Source of the DNA: Diplodia intermedia
Taxonomy: Eukaryota > Ascomycota > Dothideomycetes > Botryosphaeriales > Botryosphaeriaceae
Length of the DNA: 64,000 nucleotides
Assembly: GCA_021495925.1 (NCBI GenBank)
Contig: JAKEKT010000045.1
Location: forward strand, 1 to 64,000
Reading direction: 5' to 3'
In this document: in pieces, positions 46,207 to 57,057 of the stretch
How the letters are laid out: each line of letters begins with the position of its first letter
Position numbering within the stretch: the first letter of the stretch is position 1
Notes under the pieces: generated by a model
What the model was told of the DNA's origin: nothing
Database searches by the model: none
The model's input: the letters and a program-made list of their open reading frames with translations, nothing else
Translations under genes and position numbers: made by a program

Positions 46207-46688
46207 TGTGATGCGAGGCGGCGATGATGGTCGATGATAACAATGGTGAGGGGCGGTTGGGGGATTGGGAGGGCAGAGGCACAGAAAAGCTCGGGGGGGA
46301 AGGGGAGGGAGGAGGCTGAGGGGAGAGAAGACAACAGCCCATCATGCCAGACGCGTTCCCCCGCGACGGTGGAGCGGTGACGTTTTCCCGGTGGGCGCTC
46401 CGAGCGCCGCGCGCGCAACAGCCACCGGCGGGGCAATTGCCGACCAGCGGCAATTCTCCCGACGCTTTATCCGCGCAAAGGGCAAGTCTCGCGAGCACCG
46501 CCGCAGGGAAGGGTCCAGCTCTAGCATTTGTTCTCTAAGTAGTCTATTAGGCGATCTATGCGTCCTGTCTTGTGATCTTCCAGGAAAGAAAAAAACCGAA
46601 AAAAAAGTTCTAGAACCGAAATCGTCTCAACGCGCTGTGCTCTGAAGAATCCCACGCGCCCGGTCGCCGGGAAAAGGGAACACGAGCC
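46207..46688. promoter_or_regulatory. upstream region of xylulose reductase
   Basis: 482 bp between two minus-strand genes. I see no GGCTAA-type XlnR site; GCGGGG near 46430 fits the degenerate CreA consensus but is weak evidence. Confidence 0.4.
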
Positions 46689-47958
46689 TCAGTCCCAATC
46701 ATCCAATCCTTTGAACTCAGCCAGCAACTGTCGGTGAGAATCGCCCATGTCGTTAGCTTGTACCGTGATCTCGTCGTGTTCGACGGCGTGACATTCGCCG
46801 AAATACGCCGTCTTCCAACTCCAAACCGTCCACCAGCAGCGCACAGCTTTACGTCCGCCCTGGCTGCCCCAGTCGTCGTATCCCGTTTCGTATCCTTCGT
46901 TGCAGATCTTGAGCCCGGCCGCTTGCATCCTGTTGAGAAACTCCTCGACCTGCGGTTGGTAAGCGGTGCGGAGAGGCAGCTCGATGACCACCCTCGCATC
47001 AGCTTCACGTGAGAGTCGGGCCAAGATTGCTTGCGCTAGCCACCCAGGGTGCTCCGGAGAGTAGAGCGGGTCCGCGGCGAAGATGAAGCGAAAGTGTTGG
47101 CTCTCCTGATAGTCAGCCTCCTTCACAGCCTTGAGCGATAGTTCCATGCACGACGGGTCCGTCCAGTCCAGCACTGCAGTATGAGCCGATCCGTTGTGCC
47201 TGTCGAGAATCTCTCCGTTCGACACCGCATTACGATCTAGGTTCTCCACTATTTCAGGGAGGTCGGTCAGGAGTACATCTGTGCCCAGGACCATGGCAGC
47301 GGACAGGCCGACGAGTCCAGTGCCAGAGCCCAGCTCAAGCACAGAGTGCGAAGGTAAATCCTTTGCACCGGGAAGGCTGCTCTCATCGGCGGCCAGTCGC
47401 CAAAGCCGTCGCGATAAGAGGTACGACGATGCCCAAGTCTTCAGTCCAAGGTTGTCTGCTGTCAGCGCCGGCTCATAAATTTCCATGTCCTCGCTGGGGC
47501 CGTCCTTCGCCGCGGGTATCCGAAACTTGCGCGAGATGGCTCCCATGGCAGTGCGACCGGATCGTTCACTGAGACGAATGCTCGCAGCTTCCCAAATGTC
47601 CTCCTTCACCGAGTCGTCGTCGATCCAGCGCAAGTCGCTCGCAATTATCCTTGTCAGGTAGGTGGCCAAGCCTTCGGGGTTTATCTGGACGGGCTGGGTC
47701 TTCACGGCGCTCATGCTCTGTCGGCGCGCGGACTTCACGGTCATGGGTGTCTCGTCATCTTCGGTGTCGCTTCCTTCCCAAGAGGGCGGCTCCGAGGTCA
47801 GCAGGGTAAGCGTGTTCAGCAGATCTTGGGCCGAGGGCTTTGTGTAGAGCTGGGGAAGGTCCAGCACTGGAACTGTCAGCGTGTAGCCTGGCACTGTTCT
47901 GAGGCGATTTCGTACCATGCAGGACCATTCCATTTCTTTCTGTGTTCTCGTCGTCCAT
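46689..47958 (-). CDS. family-16 protein-lysine methyltransferase (Rrg1/Efm2-like)
   Basis: Two exons, 47958-47916 and 47872-46689 (408 aa). The 43-nt intron (GTACGA...GCTGACAG) joins MDDENTERNGMVLH to VPVLDLPQLYTKPSAQDLLN in frame; without it the open frame reads into a meaningless N-terminus. The body is a seven-beta-strand SAM methyltransferase of the METTL21/EFM group: YEPALTADNLGLKTWASSYL, motif I VLELGSGTGLVGLSAA near residue 195, DVLLTDLPEIVENLDRN, AVLDWTDP, and the FAADPLYSPEHPGWL segment where the family has its (D/E)xxYxxE-like signature. Relatives methylate lysines on elongation factors (established for EFM2/EFM3); the fission-yeast relative is Rrg1. The exact substrate here is not deducible. 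Confidence 0.8.
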
Positions 47959-48122
47959 GATCTGCGGCGGAAGAGCAAAAGTTCAGGGACGCGGAGAGGG
48001 TATCGTGGGGGAAAACTAAAGGAGTGGCCAAAGCGCCGATTCGCCGATGGCGCGCCGGCCAAGTCTCGAACGCCATGTTCCAGAAAAAAAGGGCCCACCG
48101 CTCCATCACTGGCGCCAGCACG

Positions 48123-48941
48123 CTATTTCAAGACATCTTTGAAGCCGTAGTACGCCTGATCCATGTCGAAATGGAACTCGCGCGCCTGGTCCTCCGACAG
48201 TGCCTCGGCCGCCTTCATCTGGTTCAGAGTGATCAACCACTGGATGATCTTGCCCTTGTTCTCGAATTCCTTGTCCGTGACCCTGTTGACCGACTGGATG
48301 ATATCACCGAGGATGGGGTGGAGCGTGTCCTTGGCCAAGAAGCCCATCTTAATGGCATCGAGGAGCGTGATGAAGTTCTCGGTGGCAGCGACAACCAAGG
48401 TCGCGTCGGCCGAGTCGTTGCCAGGAGCCGCCGGCCTGTGCGAGGGCTGCTCGACCGTGGCTGGGATGCCAACCTTGAGGCGTTCGGTTGCGCGGGGGCA
48501 GTCAAGCTGTGAAGCGCATTAGCCACGGAGCAGAGAGAGGATGGCGTCTCGATGACATACATCCCACTGATGCTTGAACGTGTCCAGATCCACGAATGCC
48601 TTGGATACCGTCTCATTGGCAAGGTTGGACTTGTACTGCTTCAAGAGGCGGCTGCAGGTGTCGGTGTATTCATTTTCATGTATCGAGTCCTTCAGATACG
48701 CCTTCTCGAGGGCATCGAGCGTAACGATGATGCTGTAGATTTCGGCCAACGATTCGTAAAGATCGCGCTCGGCGCTGGTCGTAGACAGCTTGACTTCCTG
48801 TGGCAGCCTGAGTTAGGCTCGGCGCTCGCGGGCTGGATTGGTGCAACGCACCTCATCAAGGTTGATCGTGGCCGAGAGCGCCGAGGTCGGCGTGTAGCTG
48901 TAGGGTGTCGGGGCGTACGGCAGCGGTCTTTGGGCGTACAT
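48123..48941 (-). CDS. VPS28: ESCRT-I subunit Vps28
   Basis: Three exons, 48941-48852, 48797-48561 and 48506-48123 (236 aa). The start MYAQRPLPYAPTPYSYTPTS leads into SALSATINLDEEVKLSTTSA and ERDLYESLAEIYSIIVTLDA, the N-terminal core helices that pack into the ESCRT-I headpiece. Exon 2 ends KAFVDLDTFKHQWD; exon 3 contains a linker and the four-helix C-terminal domain (ENFITLLDAIKMGFLAKDTL, HPILGDIIQSVNRVT, FDMDQAYYGFKDVLK) that recruits ESCRT-II/III (established for Vps28). Endosomal, functions in multivesicular-body sorting. The three introns' borders are clean GT-AG. It shares a 195-bp divergent promoter with NOC2. Confidence 0.94.
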
Positions 48942-49136
48942 TGTCGCGAAATGGGGAGGATGGTTGTTGAGGGCGGGCGGTGCGGGCGCTGGAGGTGTGA
49001 GCTCCTCCGCTCCGCATGCCGCCGCCCGGGCCAAGCAAGCGACCGGGATGCTGCGACGCTAGCTACAAAATTTCCCAGCCCTCCAAGCACCTCGACACTT
49101 TTTCTCGACACCCCACCGCCCGCGCTGCACGACACC
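48942..49136. promoter_or_regulatory. divergent VPS28/NOC2 promoter
   Basis: Only 195 bp separate the two start codons. GC-rich on the VPS28 side, with a T-run and CACC-rich leader before NOC2. The two transcripts must start within it. Confidence 0.7.
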
Positions 49137-51510
49137 ATGGCGCAATCCAAGTCCACCAAGAAGTTCGAGAAGAACCACCTGAAGGATACGCTCAAGCGCC
49201 GCAAGGAGGGCAAGAAAATCAAGCAGCGCGTGCAGATCAAGGAAAAGCGCAAGGCCCGCCGCGCCGAGGACAACGAGGTCGCCAGCGATGTCGAGGCCGA
49301 GAACCAGGCCAAGCGCGCGAAGAAGGCCGACGACTCCAATCCCTTTGGCGAAATGAGCGTCGACGACTTCTTCCAGGGCGGCTTTGACATCCCCGAACAT
49401 CCCAAGTCGAAGAAGCAAAAGGCCAAGGACGTGCCCTCCAAGACCGGCAAGCGCAAGCGTACCGACCCCGCCGATGGAGCTGAGAAGGACGTGGCCGCCG
49501 ACTCCGATGACGATTCCGTCGATGCAAACCCTGTTGCTGACGACAGTGGTTCCGAGGCCGGATCCGACGACGACGTCGACGCGCACAAAAAGCATCTGGA
49601 GGAACTCAAGAAGAAGGACCCCGAGTTCTACAAGTACATGCAGGAGAACGACCCCGAACTGCTGGGTTTCGCCGAAGACGCCGACCTGGCCGAGATTGAC
49701 GAGCTCAGCGCCAGTGAAGCGGAGGAAACGCCGAAGAAAAAGAAGAAGAAGAGCAAGAAGCAGGACGAGTCTGACGATGAGGAAGTGGCCACCAGCAATG
49801 AGCTCACAAAGGCACTGGTCAAGAAGTGGAGCAAGTCAATGACCGAGAACCATTCCCTGCGTGCCACCAAGGAGGTTGTTCTGGCTTTCCGTGCCGCAGC
49901 CCACTTGAACGAGGAGGACGGCAAGGAGTACAAATACTCCATCTCGAACCCTGACGGTACGCCTCTTTTCGAATGTTACCCGAAGTCCTTGCTGATCTGT
50001 TGCAGTCTACCATGAGCTTCTCCTACTCGCTCTGAACCGCGTTCCCGAGGTCCTCCAACACCACCTTCCTGTCAAGGAGTCGGCCACTGGCAAAGTCCGC
50101 GTTCCCACCGAGGGCAAGAAGTTCAGCAACATGACCCCCATGCTCAAGTCGCATGCGACATCCGTTATGCATCTCCTTGGCAGCCTCTCGGACGCCGCCA
50201 CTCTCCGAATGACCGTCAGCTCGCTTCTCCCCCTTCTGCCGTACATTCTGTCCTTCAAAAAGCTCCTTCGCGACCTGGCCAAGACCATCGTTTCGATATG
50301 GGCCGATTCGTCCAACACCGAGGCCACCAGGATCGCCTCTTTCCTCGTCTTGCGCAGATTGATCGTCATCGGAGACGCTGGAATCAAGGAGGCAACCCTC
50401 AAGGCTGTGTACCAGGGCTTCGTTCAGGGCAGCCGCAACACGACGGTGCACACCATCGCAGGTGTGAATTTGATGAAGAACTCTGCTGCAGAACTCTGGG
50501 GCCTGGATCCCAACGTCGGCTACACGACTGGATTCACCTTCATTCGCCAGCTCGCCATTCACCTCCGGACCAGCATTACGAACAAGTCGAAGGAATCGTA
50601 CAAGACTGTGTACAACTGGCAATATGTGCACTCGCTCGATTTCTGGTCGCGCGTTGTGTCTAGCCACTGCGATACCATGCGCGAGGCCGAGTCTGGCAAG
50701 GAGTCGCCCCTCCGCCCTCTCATCTATCCCATTGTGCAAGTCACCCTCGGCGCCATGCGCCTGATCCCGACGGCACAATACTTCCCGCTGCGCTTCCACA
50801 TGATCCGTTCGCTCCTCCGCATCACGCTTTCCACATCGACATACATTCCTCTTGCGCCAGCGCTGTACGAGGTGCTCAACTCGGCCGAGATGCGCAAGCC
50901 GCCCAAGCCTGCGACCCTGAAGCCCCTCGACTTCGCGACCAACATCCGCGCTGCGAAGTCGTACCTGCGCACGCGCACCTACCAGGACGGCGTGGGCGAG
51001 CAAGTGGCGGAGCTTCTCGCCGAGTTCTTTGTGCTCTGGTCGAAGAATATTGCGTTCCCCGAGCTGGCGCTGCCGGTGGTGGTCATGCTCAAGCGTTGGA
51101 TAAAAGATGCCAGCAACAAGACCAAGGGCAACAAGAACCCCAAGATCAACACTGCCATTGGTCTCGTCGTCCAGAAGCTCGAGACCAATTCGCGCTGGAT
51201 CGAGGAGCGCCGGGCCAAGGTCGACTTTGCACCGAACAACCGTGCGGGCGTGGAAGGCTTCCTCAAGGAGACGGAGTGGGAGAAGACGCCTCTCGGTGCC
51301 TATGTCGTCGGCCAGCGCAAGACGCGCGAGGAGAAGGCGAGGTTAATAGAGGAGGGCCGCAAGGAAGAGGAGAAGAAGAAGCAGGAGGAGAGGGAGGAGA
51401 AGCAAAAGGAGAGGGGAGGTGAATTCGAAGGGTTCGAGGAAGAGGACGGAGAGGAGGCGAGTGATGAGGACGTTGATGAGATGGAAGTCGACGGCAGCGA
51501 CGACGAGTAG
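49137..51510 (+). CDS. NOC2: nucleolar complex protein Noc2
   Basis: Two exons, 49137-49956 and 50006-51510 (774 aa). Noc2 pairs with Noc1 and Noc3 to move pre-60S particles from nucleolus to nucleoplasm (established). The N-terminus is lysine-rich (KKFEKNHLKDTLKRRKEGKK), then MSVDDFFQGGF, acidic and Lys clusters (HKKHLEELKKKDPEFYKYMQ, NDPELLGFAEDADL) and the HEAT-like body: YHELLLLALNRVPEVLQHHL, SHATSVMHLLGSLSDAATLR, AGVNLMKNSAAELWGLDPNV, YNWQYVHSLDFWSRVVSSHC, YPIVQVTLGAMRLIPTAQYF, PLRFHMIRSLL. The C-terminal EEGRKEEEKKK...DEMEVDGSDDE tail is charged. Start at 49137 has ACC at -3. Intron 49 nt. Confidence 0.93.
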
Positions 51511-51861
51511 ATTGGCCCCTCTATACACCCGGTTGATAGCACAGCCGTCGAACTCGAAAGCATGGGTCAGGAGTTCTGGAATGGTTTGGGGCACGCGCAC
51601 AATGGATATCCCCGCGCGAGTAAAAGCACGTTGTTTTGGAACAGAGACTGCCTCCATGTTGTCACGTGCAGATAAGTGATGAAAATCCGGGGTCGGCTAG
51701 GGATTGTGGAGTGGGACCGAGCTTGCCGTCATGGCCCTTCACATGCCGCGCAGGGCCGAGGCTCCCCACGACAGCTCTCCGGACCGTCGCACCACCATGC
51801 CCCCACAAGCTCTCACACCTCCCTAGACTATCCCCGGCCGATCCCCGAACGATGCGGCAGC
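51511..51861. other. NOC2-ABC transporter spacer
   Basis: 351 bp between two plus-strand genes; NOC2 3' UTR and the transporter's promoter. An in-frame ATG at 51676 opens into this region but encodes no conserved sequence. Confidence 0.6.
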
Positions 51862-54541
51862 ATGGCCGTCCAGTCCACTCTTCGCCATAGCGAAGACCCC
51901 CTCCACGCCCTGTGGCTGCGCTACACCACCCTCCTCCGCGCCCGCACAAAGTCGCTGTCCAAGACAACGAAGCTCCTCTCGACGCTCGCCCTCCTGTTCT
52001 CGATAATCAGTGCCGGCTATGGCGGCAACCGGTGGTGGCGGCGGCGCAAGGCGGAGAAGGAACACGGGCGACGGCTGCTGCGACGCAACTCTGGCCTGCG
52101 CGGCAAAGACGGCTCGCGCACCATCTTCGTGCCCACCAAGGGCAACTCTACCAGCAAGGTGACGATCCATCCGACGAAGCCGACCACCTTCGATGCCCAC
52201 CGGCGGCTGTTCCTGCAGCCGCCCCGCGCCGCCGGCCTGAGCGACGGCCACACCCCCCAGGTCCCGCCGCCGCAGACGAAGCCCGGCCTGAACCTTGCCT
52301 TTCTGCACCAGTTCCTGAGCCTGCTCAACATCATGATACCGCGGTGGAACAGCAAGGAAACGGGGCTGCTGCTCAGCCACGGCGTCTTCTTGATGCTGCG
52401 GACATATCTTTCGCTGGTCGTCGCTCGCCTGGACGGAGAGCTCGTGCGCGACCTCGTTGCCGGGAACGGGAAAGCCTTCTTGCTGGGCATCGTCAAGTGG
52501 TGCGGAATCGGCAGCTTCGCCTCGTATACCAACGCGATGATCAAGTTCCTGCAGTCCAAGGTCTCCATCGCCTTCCGGACGAGATTGACGCGGTACATCC
52601 ACGACCTGTACCTGAACGACCATCTCAACTACTACAAGCTTTCCAACCTCGACGGCGGCATCGGCCAGGGTGCCGATCAGTTCATCACCCAGGATCTCAC
52701 GCAGTTTTGCGCCGAGGCAGCGGCGCTTTATTCGTCTCTTGGCAAGCCATTTGTTGATATTTGTGTTTTCAATTACCAGCTTTTCCGTTCTCTTGGCCCT
52801 CTGGCATTGGGTGGCCTTCTCGCGAATTATTTCCTTACCGCTACCATCCTCCGCAAGCTCTCGCCGCCGTTTGGCAAGCTCAAGGCTGTCGAGGCGCGCC
52901 GCGAGGGAGACTTTCGTGCCCTGCACTCCCGCCTGATTGCCAACGCCGAAGAAGTCGCATTCTACGGTGGAGACCAGATGGAGAGGACCTTCCTCGACAG
53001 GGGCTTCAAGGAACTCAAGCATTGGATGGAGGGCATCTACAGCCTGAAGATCCGCTACAACATGCTCGAGGACTTTGTGCTGAAGTACTCCTGGTCCGCA
53101 TTCGGCTACCTCATCACCTCGCTCCCCGTGTTCCTCCCCGCCTGGGGCGGCCTGGGCGGCGTCACGGAGCTCGCAGACGCGGCCGAGCGCAGCGGCCGCG
53201 AGCGCAGCCGCATGAAGGACTTCATCACCAACAAGCGGCTCATGCTCTCGCTCGCCGACGCGGGCGGGCGCATGATGTACAGCATCAAGGACCTGCAGGA
53301 GCTCGCGGGCTACACGTCGCGCGTGTACACGCTCATCAGCACGCTGCACCGCACGCACGCCGACGCGTACCACGCGCCGCCGGGGCAGCAGCGGCCCGCG
53401 CTCTTCTCGCTCGCCGACGCCCAGGGCACCGTCCACAAGGGCTTCGACGGCGTGCGGCTCGAGCACGTGCCCGTCGTCGCGCCCGCGCTGCACCCCCTGC
53501 CGGGCGACGAGCTGCTCGACTCGCTCTCCTTCATCGTCCACGCCGGCGAGCACCTGCTCATCACCGGGCCCAACGGCGTCGGCAAGAGCGCCGTCGCGCG
53601 CATCGTCGCGGGGCTGTGGCCCGCGTACCGCGGCCTCGTCTCGCGCCCCCGCGCCACCGGCGCCGACGGCATCATGTTCCTGCCCCAGCGCCCCTACCTC
53701 TCCACCGGCACCCTGCGCGACCAGGTCATCTACCCGCACACCGCCGTCGACATGCACGCGTCGGGCACCCGTGATTTCGAATTGTTGAAGGTGCTGGACG
53801 AGGCCCGTCTCGGCTACCTGCCCGAGCGCGAGGGCGGCTGGGACACGCGCAAGGTCTGGCAGGACGTGCTGAGCGGCGGCGAGAAGCAGCGCATGGGGAT
53901 TTCCAGGTTGCTGTATCACGAGCCGCGGTACGCGTTTGTGGATGAGAGCACGAGCGCGGTGAGTGGGGATGTTGAGGGCTTGCTTTATGAGAATGCGAAG
54001 AAGAGGGGGATTAGTAAGTTCTTTCTCTTTTTTTTTTTCTCTCTCCTTTTTTCCTTCCTTCCTTCCTTTCCTCGTTTTGGGAGCGAACGAACCTACCTAC
54101 GCACGGGCGGGGATGTCGATGTTATAACTAACCACCACCCACCAACCAGCCCTCATCACCATCTCCACCCGCGCCTCGCTCAAGCGCCACCACACGTACT
54201 CACTCACCCTCGGCCTCGGCGAGCTCGGCGACGAGTGGGAGATGCAGCGCATCGGCACCGCGCAGGAGAAGTCGTCGGTCGAGAAGGAGCTGGCCGAGCT
54301 GCGCGAGCGCCTAGAGCGCGTAGAAGAGTGGAAGCGGCGGAGAAACGAGATCGAGAGGGAGCTCGGCCAGGTGTGGTTGCAGGGCGAAGAGGATCCGTTG
54401 GCGCCGCCGCCGTATCAGGAGGGCGAGGGCGAGGGCGGGGGCGAGGGCGGGGGAGAGGGGAGTGGGGTTGTTGTGGGGGGAGGGGGGGAGGGGGAGGGGG
54501 ATGAGGTGGATGATAATGAGGTTGCGGTGGAGGAGTATTAG
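51862..54541 (+). CDS. peroxisomal ABCD half-transporter for fatty acyl-CoA (Pxa/ALDP family)
   Basis: Two exons, 51862-54013 and 54150-54541 (847 aa). Start MAVQSTLRHSEDPLHALWLR; the in-frame ATG at 51676 adds unrelated residues. After a first hydrophobic span (LLSTLALLFSIISAGYG) come the ABCD membrane domain with GLLLSHGVFLMLRTYLSLVV, GKAFLLGIVKWCGIGSFAS and the EAA-like loop LIANAEEVAFYGG. The nucleotide-binding domain has Walker A GPNGVGKSA near residue 570, FLPQRPYLSTGTLRDQVIYP (Q-loop), signature LSGGEKQRMGISRLLYH near 670 and Walker B YAFVDESTSAV near 690. Exon 2 carries the H-loop region (LITISTRASLKRHH), a coiled-coil and a long Gly/Glu-rich tail. ABCD proteins dimerise to import very-long-chain acyl-CoA into peroxisomes; which yeast subunit (Pxa1 or Pxa2) it matches I cannot decide. 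Confidence 0.9.
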
Positions 54542-55232
54542 AGAGAGACACTCGAATGGAACTTTGGTACCTACTCGGTTTTTGAAGACGGGTCGGAGTA
54601 CCCCCCGATGGATAGGCGCTTGTTGCGAACTCGTGGTGTTTGGTGAGGAGTGTTATATTGGCATAAGGAGCGGAGGGAAGGTGATCCCGCGGTCGCTTCA
54701 TACCCTGCTCGTATGACTAAGCTATCTGCCTGCTATATTGCAACAGCGCTCTTCTGTGCGGTCCGTCGTGTCAAGGGAGAGGGGCTCGCGGCGCGCTTAC
54801 GTGACTGTCTTGTTCCCGCGAGTTGCCAGACCTTCTCGAAGACTTTGCTCCCTTGTCCGTATCCCCCTCCCCCCGCTTCCTCCCAACCCTTCTTCGACGC
54901 CGCCTTCAACGGCAAACTTCGCCAAAAGAATCCGCGGGCGCCCCGCAGTAGCTCTGCGGCTACGACGACGGCGTACCGCCTGTTCCCGTGCCTTCAAGGC
55001 GTGGGCTGTACAACAACAGCGACATGCCATTAACAGAACCTGAATGCGACATGCACCTTTCACTGATATGAACCTTTCTTGTTACGAACGTAAGTGAAAT
55101 GTACCAAATTATGGCTAGATAGCGATAAAAAGTCATGAGATTACATGTAGAGCTGGAACAGCTTATGCAGCTCGCAAGTCTTGGCCAGCAGGCCGGCCGC
55201 CCGGAGCTGCTGACCGCGGCTTCCCCTCGTCA
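54542..55232. other. convergent intergenic spacer
   Basis: About 690 bp between the ABC transporter and the microprotein. No gene supported; pyrimidine-rich near 54.84-54.9 kb. Confidence 0.55.
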
Positions 55233-55603
55233 TCAGCCTTGTAGCAGCCGTTCCACAAATCCCCACACCCCAGTCAGCATCTCTGCAGGGAAAAAAAGGC
55301 GTCTTGTTAGCATCAAGCATTCTCATAAACAAACAACAGCAATAACAATGAAATGCATACCATGGATTGGCCATCGCTGGGCTCCAACAAATGGGAGATG
55401 AATAATTCTCCTTCGGGGATTCCAGCCTTGGTCTGACCCGCCACGAAAAGAACACGGGTTTAGCATTGCGATCGTGACTTATGGATGGCGACAGAGGGCG
55501 ACTTACTCCGAAACCACCCAGCATCGCCCAGAACCGTATATAGAAGCGCAAGGATCTGGACGATCAATGACAGGGTTGCGAGGGTAACATCTGTAACCGG
55601 CAT
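55233..55603 (-). CDS. putative 72-aa microprotein, three exons
   Basis: Exons 55603-55507, 55432-55361 and 55282-55233 join in frame through two canonical introns (GTAAGT...GGTCAG and GTATGC...GATGCTAAC...CCCTGCAG). The product starts MPVTDVTLATLSLIVQILAL, continues LYTVLGDAGWFRNQGWNPRR, then RIIHLPFVGAQRWPIHEML and TGVWGFVERLLQG. The N-terminal 28 residues form one hydrophobic helix; the rest is amphipathic with a basic patch. Two good introns with a branch site in so short a gene are unlikely by chance, but I do not recognise the family. Transcript evidence would decide. Confidence 0.5.
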
Positions 55604-56174
55604 GGTTCCTGATTGGTTGGTTGCAATTGGATGATGGAAAGGCAGGGTTGCAAGAATGAAACGCGCGTACTGAGTTCGAAGAAGTATAGGAAACAATTTA
55701 TTGGGTTGAAGCTGCGAAGAACAGATAGATAGAACGGTATATTAGCATCGCGGATTAGTAGTTTTATATATCTAACGTGTGGTTCCCTGCCTAGATTCGG
55801 CTGTGCTCGAGGATGCAAAAAAATCCTTGTTCATGACCGGTCTGCGATGCCCCAGATCGTGACCAATGAACTCATCCAGGATCCCTGTCCATGACCGGTC
55901 TGCGATGCTCCAGCTCGTGGCCAATGAATCCATCCAGGATTCCGTCAGATTGGCCATGCCCAGATGGTAATCCAGGGCAAAAGGTTCGGCAGGGATCCAG
56001 TCAGCGACCCAAGGCAAACAGAGCGATTGGGTCCAGTCAGCGACCAATGCAGTTGCAGTAACAGCCTTCGCATATAAGGCCATATCAACAGCCTTCAGAT
56101 TGCACAAGACAGCGACACAACGAACGAGGCCTTTTCAGCAAGAGTTGAACATGCATGTTCAGAGGCGTATTGCG
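55604..56174. other. intergenic with tandem repeats
   Basis: Contains the 51-bp direct repeat pair at 55832-55940 and a shorter repeated GTCCAGTCAGCGACC motif near 55997 and 56031. A 111-aa minus-strand frame (55772-56107) spans them and is probably not a gene. Confidence 0.55.
55832..55940 (+). repeat. 51-bp tandem direct repeat (two copies)
   Basis: Copies at 55832-55882 and 55890-55940, period 58, both CATGACCGGTCTGCGATGC-type with six substitutions. The period is not a multiple of three. Confidence 0.9.
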
Positions 56175-56925
56175 CTAAAGGTAGCTTAGCGCTTTGCCAA
56201 ATGACGTTTCCCCATACCACGTAATAGTCCGGACCATAGGATACCGCCACTCACCCGCATCATTGTCGTCGTTAAACATAACGTTGATCGCTCGCTTAAA
56301 CACTAACACAGCCCTCCCTGCTCCGGAAATCACAGCCGAAACGACGTATAATTCATCGGCCCACCAAAAGAGATCCACTGCCGACCGTACCAAGGCAGCC
56401 GGTTGTCGGAATCGATATGTAACGAACTCCTCGTCGTCTACTTTTGGAATGTCTTCTGTGCAGCACGCCGCGAGCGACCACTGCAACGTATTGTACGCGC
56501 CGAACTGGAAGGCGCTGGAGTAGAGCCGAGACTGTGCAGGGCGGCGTTGTCGTTGCGGCCCAGCTGGTGTTGAGGGCGCAGTCTGACATGGTGGTGGCGT
56601 GAATAGTCAAGTGGGATAAAGCGTCGGGTGTTGTTGCGCCTGCGGTGTAGTATGGGATGTGTGGTCCCATAAACCTTGCTGGGTAGGCGTTGCGCGGACG
56701 CGGGGTGGCGGGCTGGATGGAAGTTGTCCAGTAGCGGTGCGTGTGCGTGAGGTTGGGGACGGAGTGGCGCACTTGCGACGCCTGAGCCAGGAGGGTGTTT
56801 GAGATGAGGAATGCTGGACGACCGTTGAGGGTGCTGATGGAGGAGTCGAAATAGGGGAAGGGTGAGAGACTGCCATCTTTCTTGACCTTTAAGCTTCGAA
56901 GTGGGGTTCGGTTTCTCTGGGACAT
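56175..56925 (-). pseudogene. frameshifted hypothetical ORF pair
   Basis: A minus-strand frame starting MSQRNRTPLRSLKVKKDGSL at 56925 stays coding-like to about 56530 (RYWTTSIQPATPRPRNAY, NTSWAATTTPPCTVSALL). A second frame, shifted by one base, then continues from YSSAFQFGAYNTLQWSLAAC to ALVRSAVDLFWWADELYVVS and the stop at 56175. I see no intron that would join them. Either a pseudogene with one indel or two unrelated chance frames. No family recognised. Confidence 0.35.
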
Positions 56926-57057
56926 GGATACATAACGTTTGTCTTTGCGAATCTACGATATGCTTGTAACGCCGCGTAGCCTTTCCGCCATCAGCATCTA
57001 AACAAACTCAAGTCCATAAACAGCAGTTCTACCGCACGGATACGCCCTTTATCACTC

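Noticed and set aside
51823..53919. 698-aa minus-strand frame
   Set aside because: Antisense of the ABCD transporter, which has complete Walker and signature motifs.
55772..56107. 111-aa minus-strand frame over the tandem repeats
   Set aside because: The 58-bp period breaks frame between repeat copies, so the repeats are not protein repeats; no other coding evidence.
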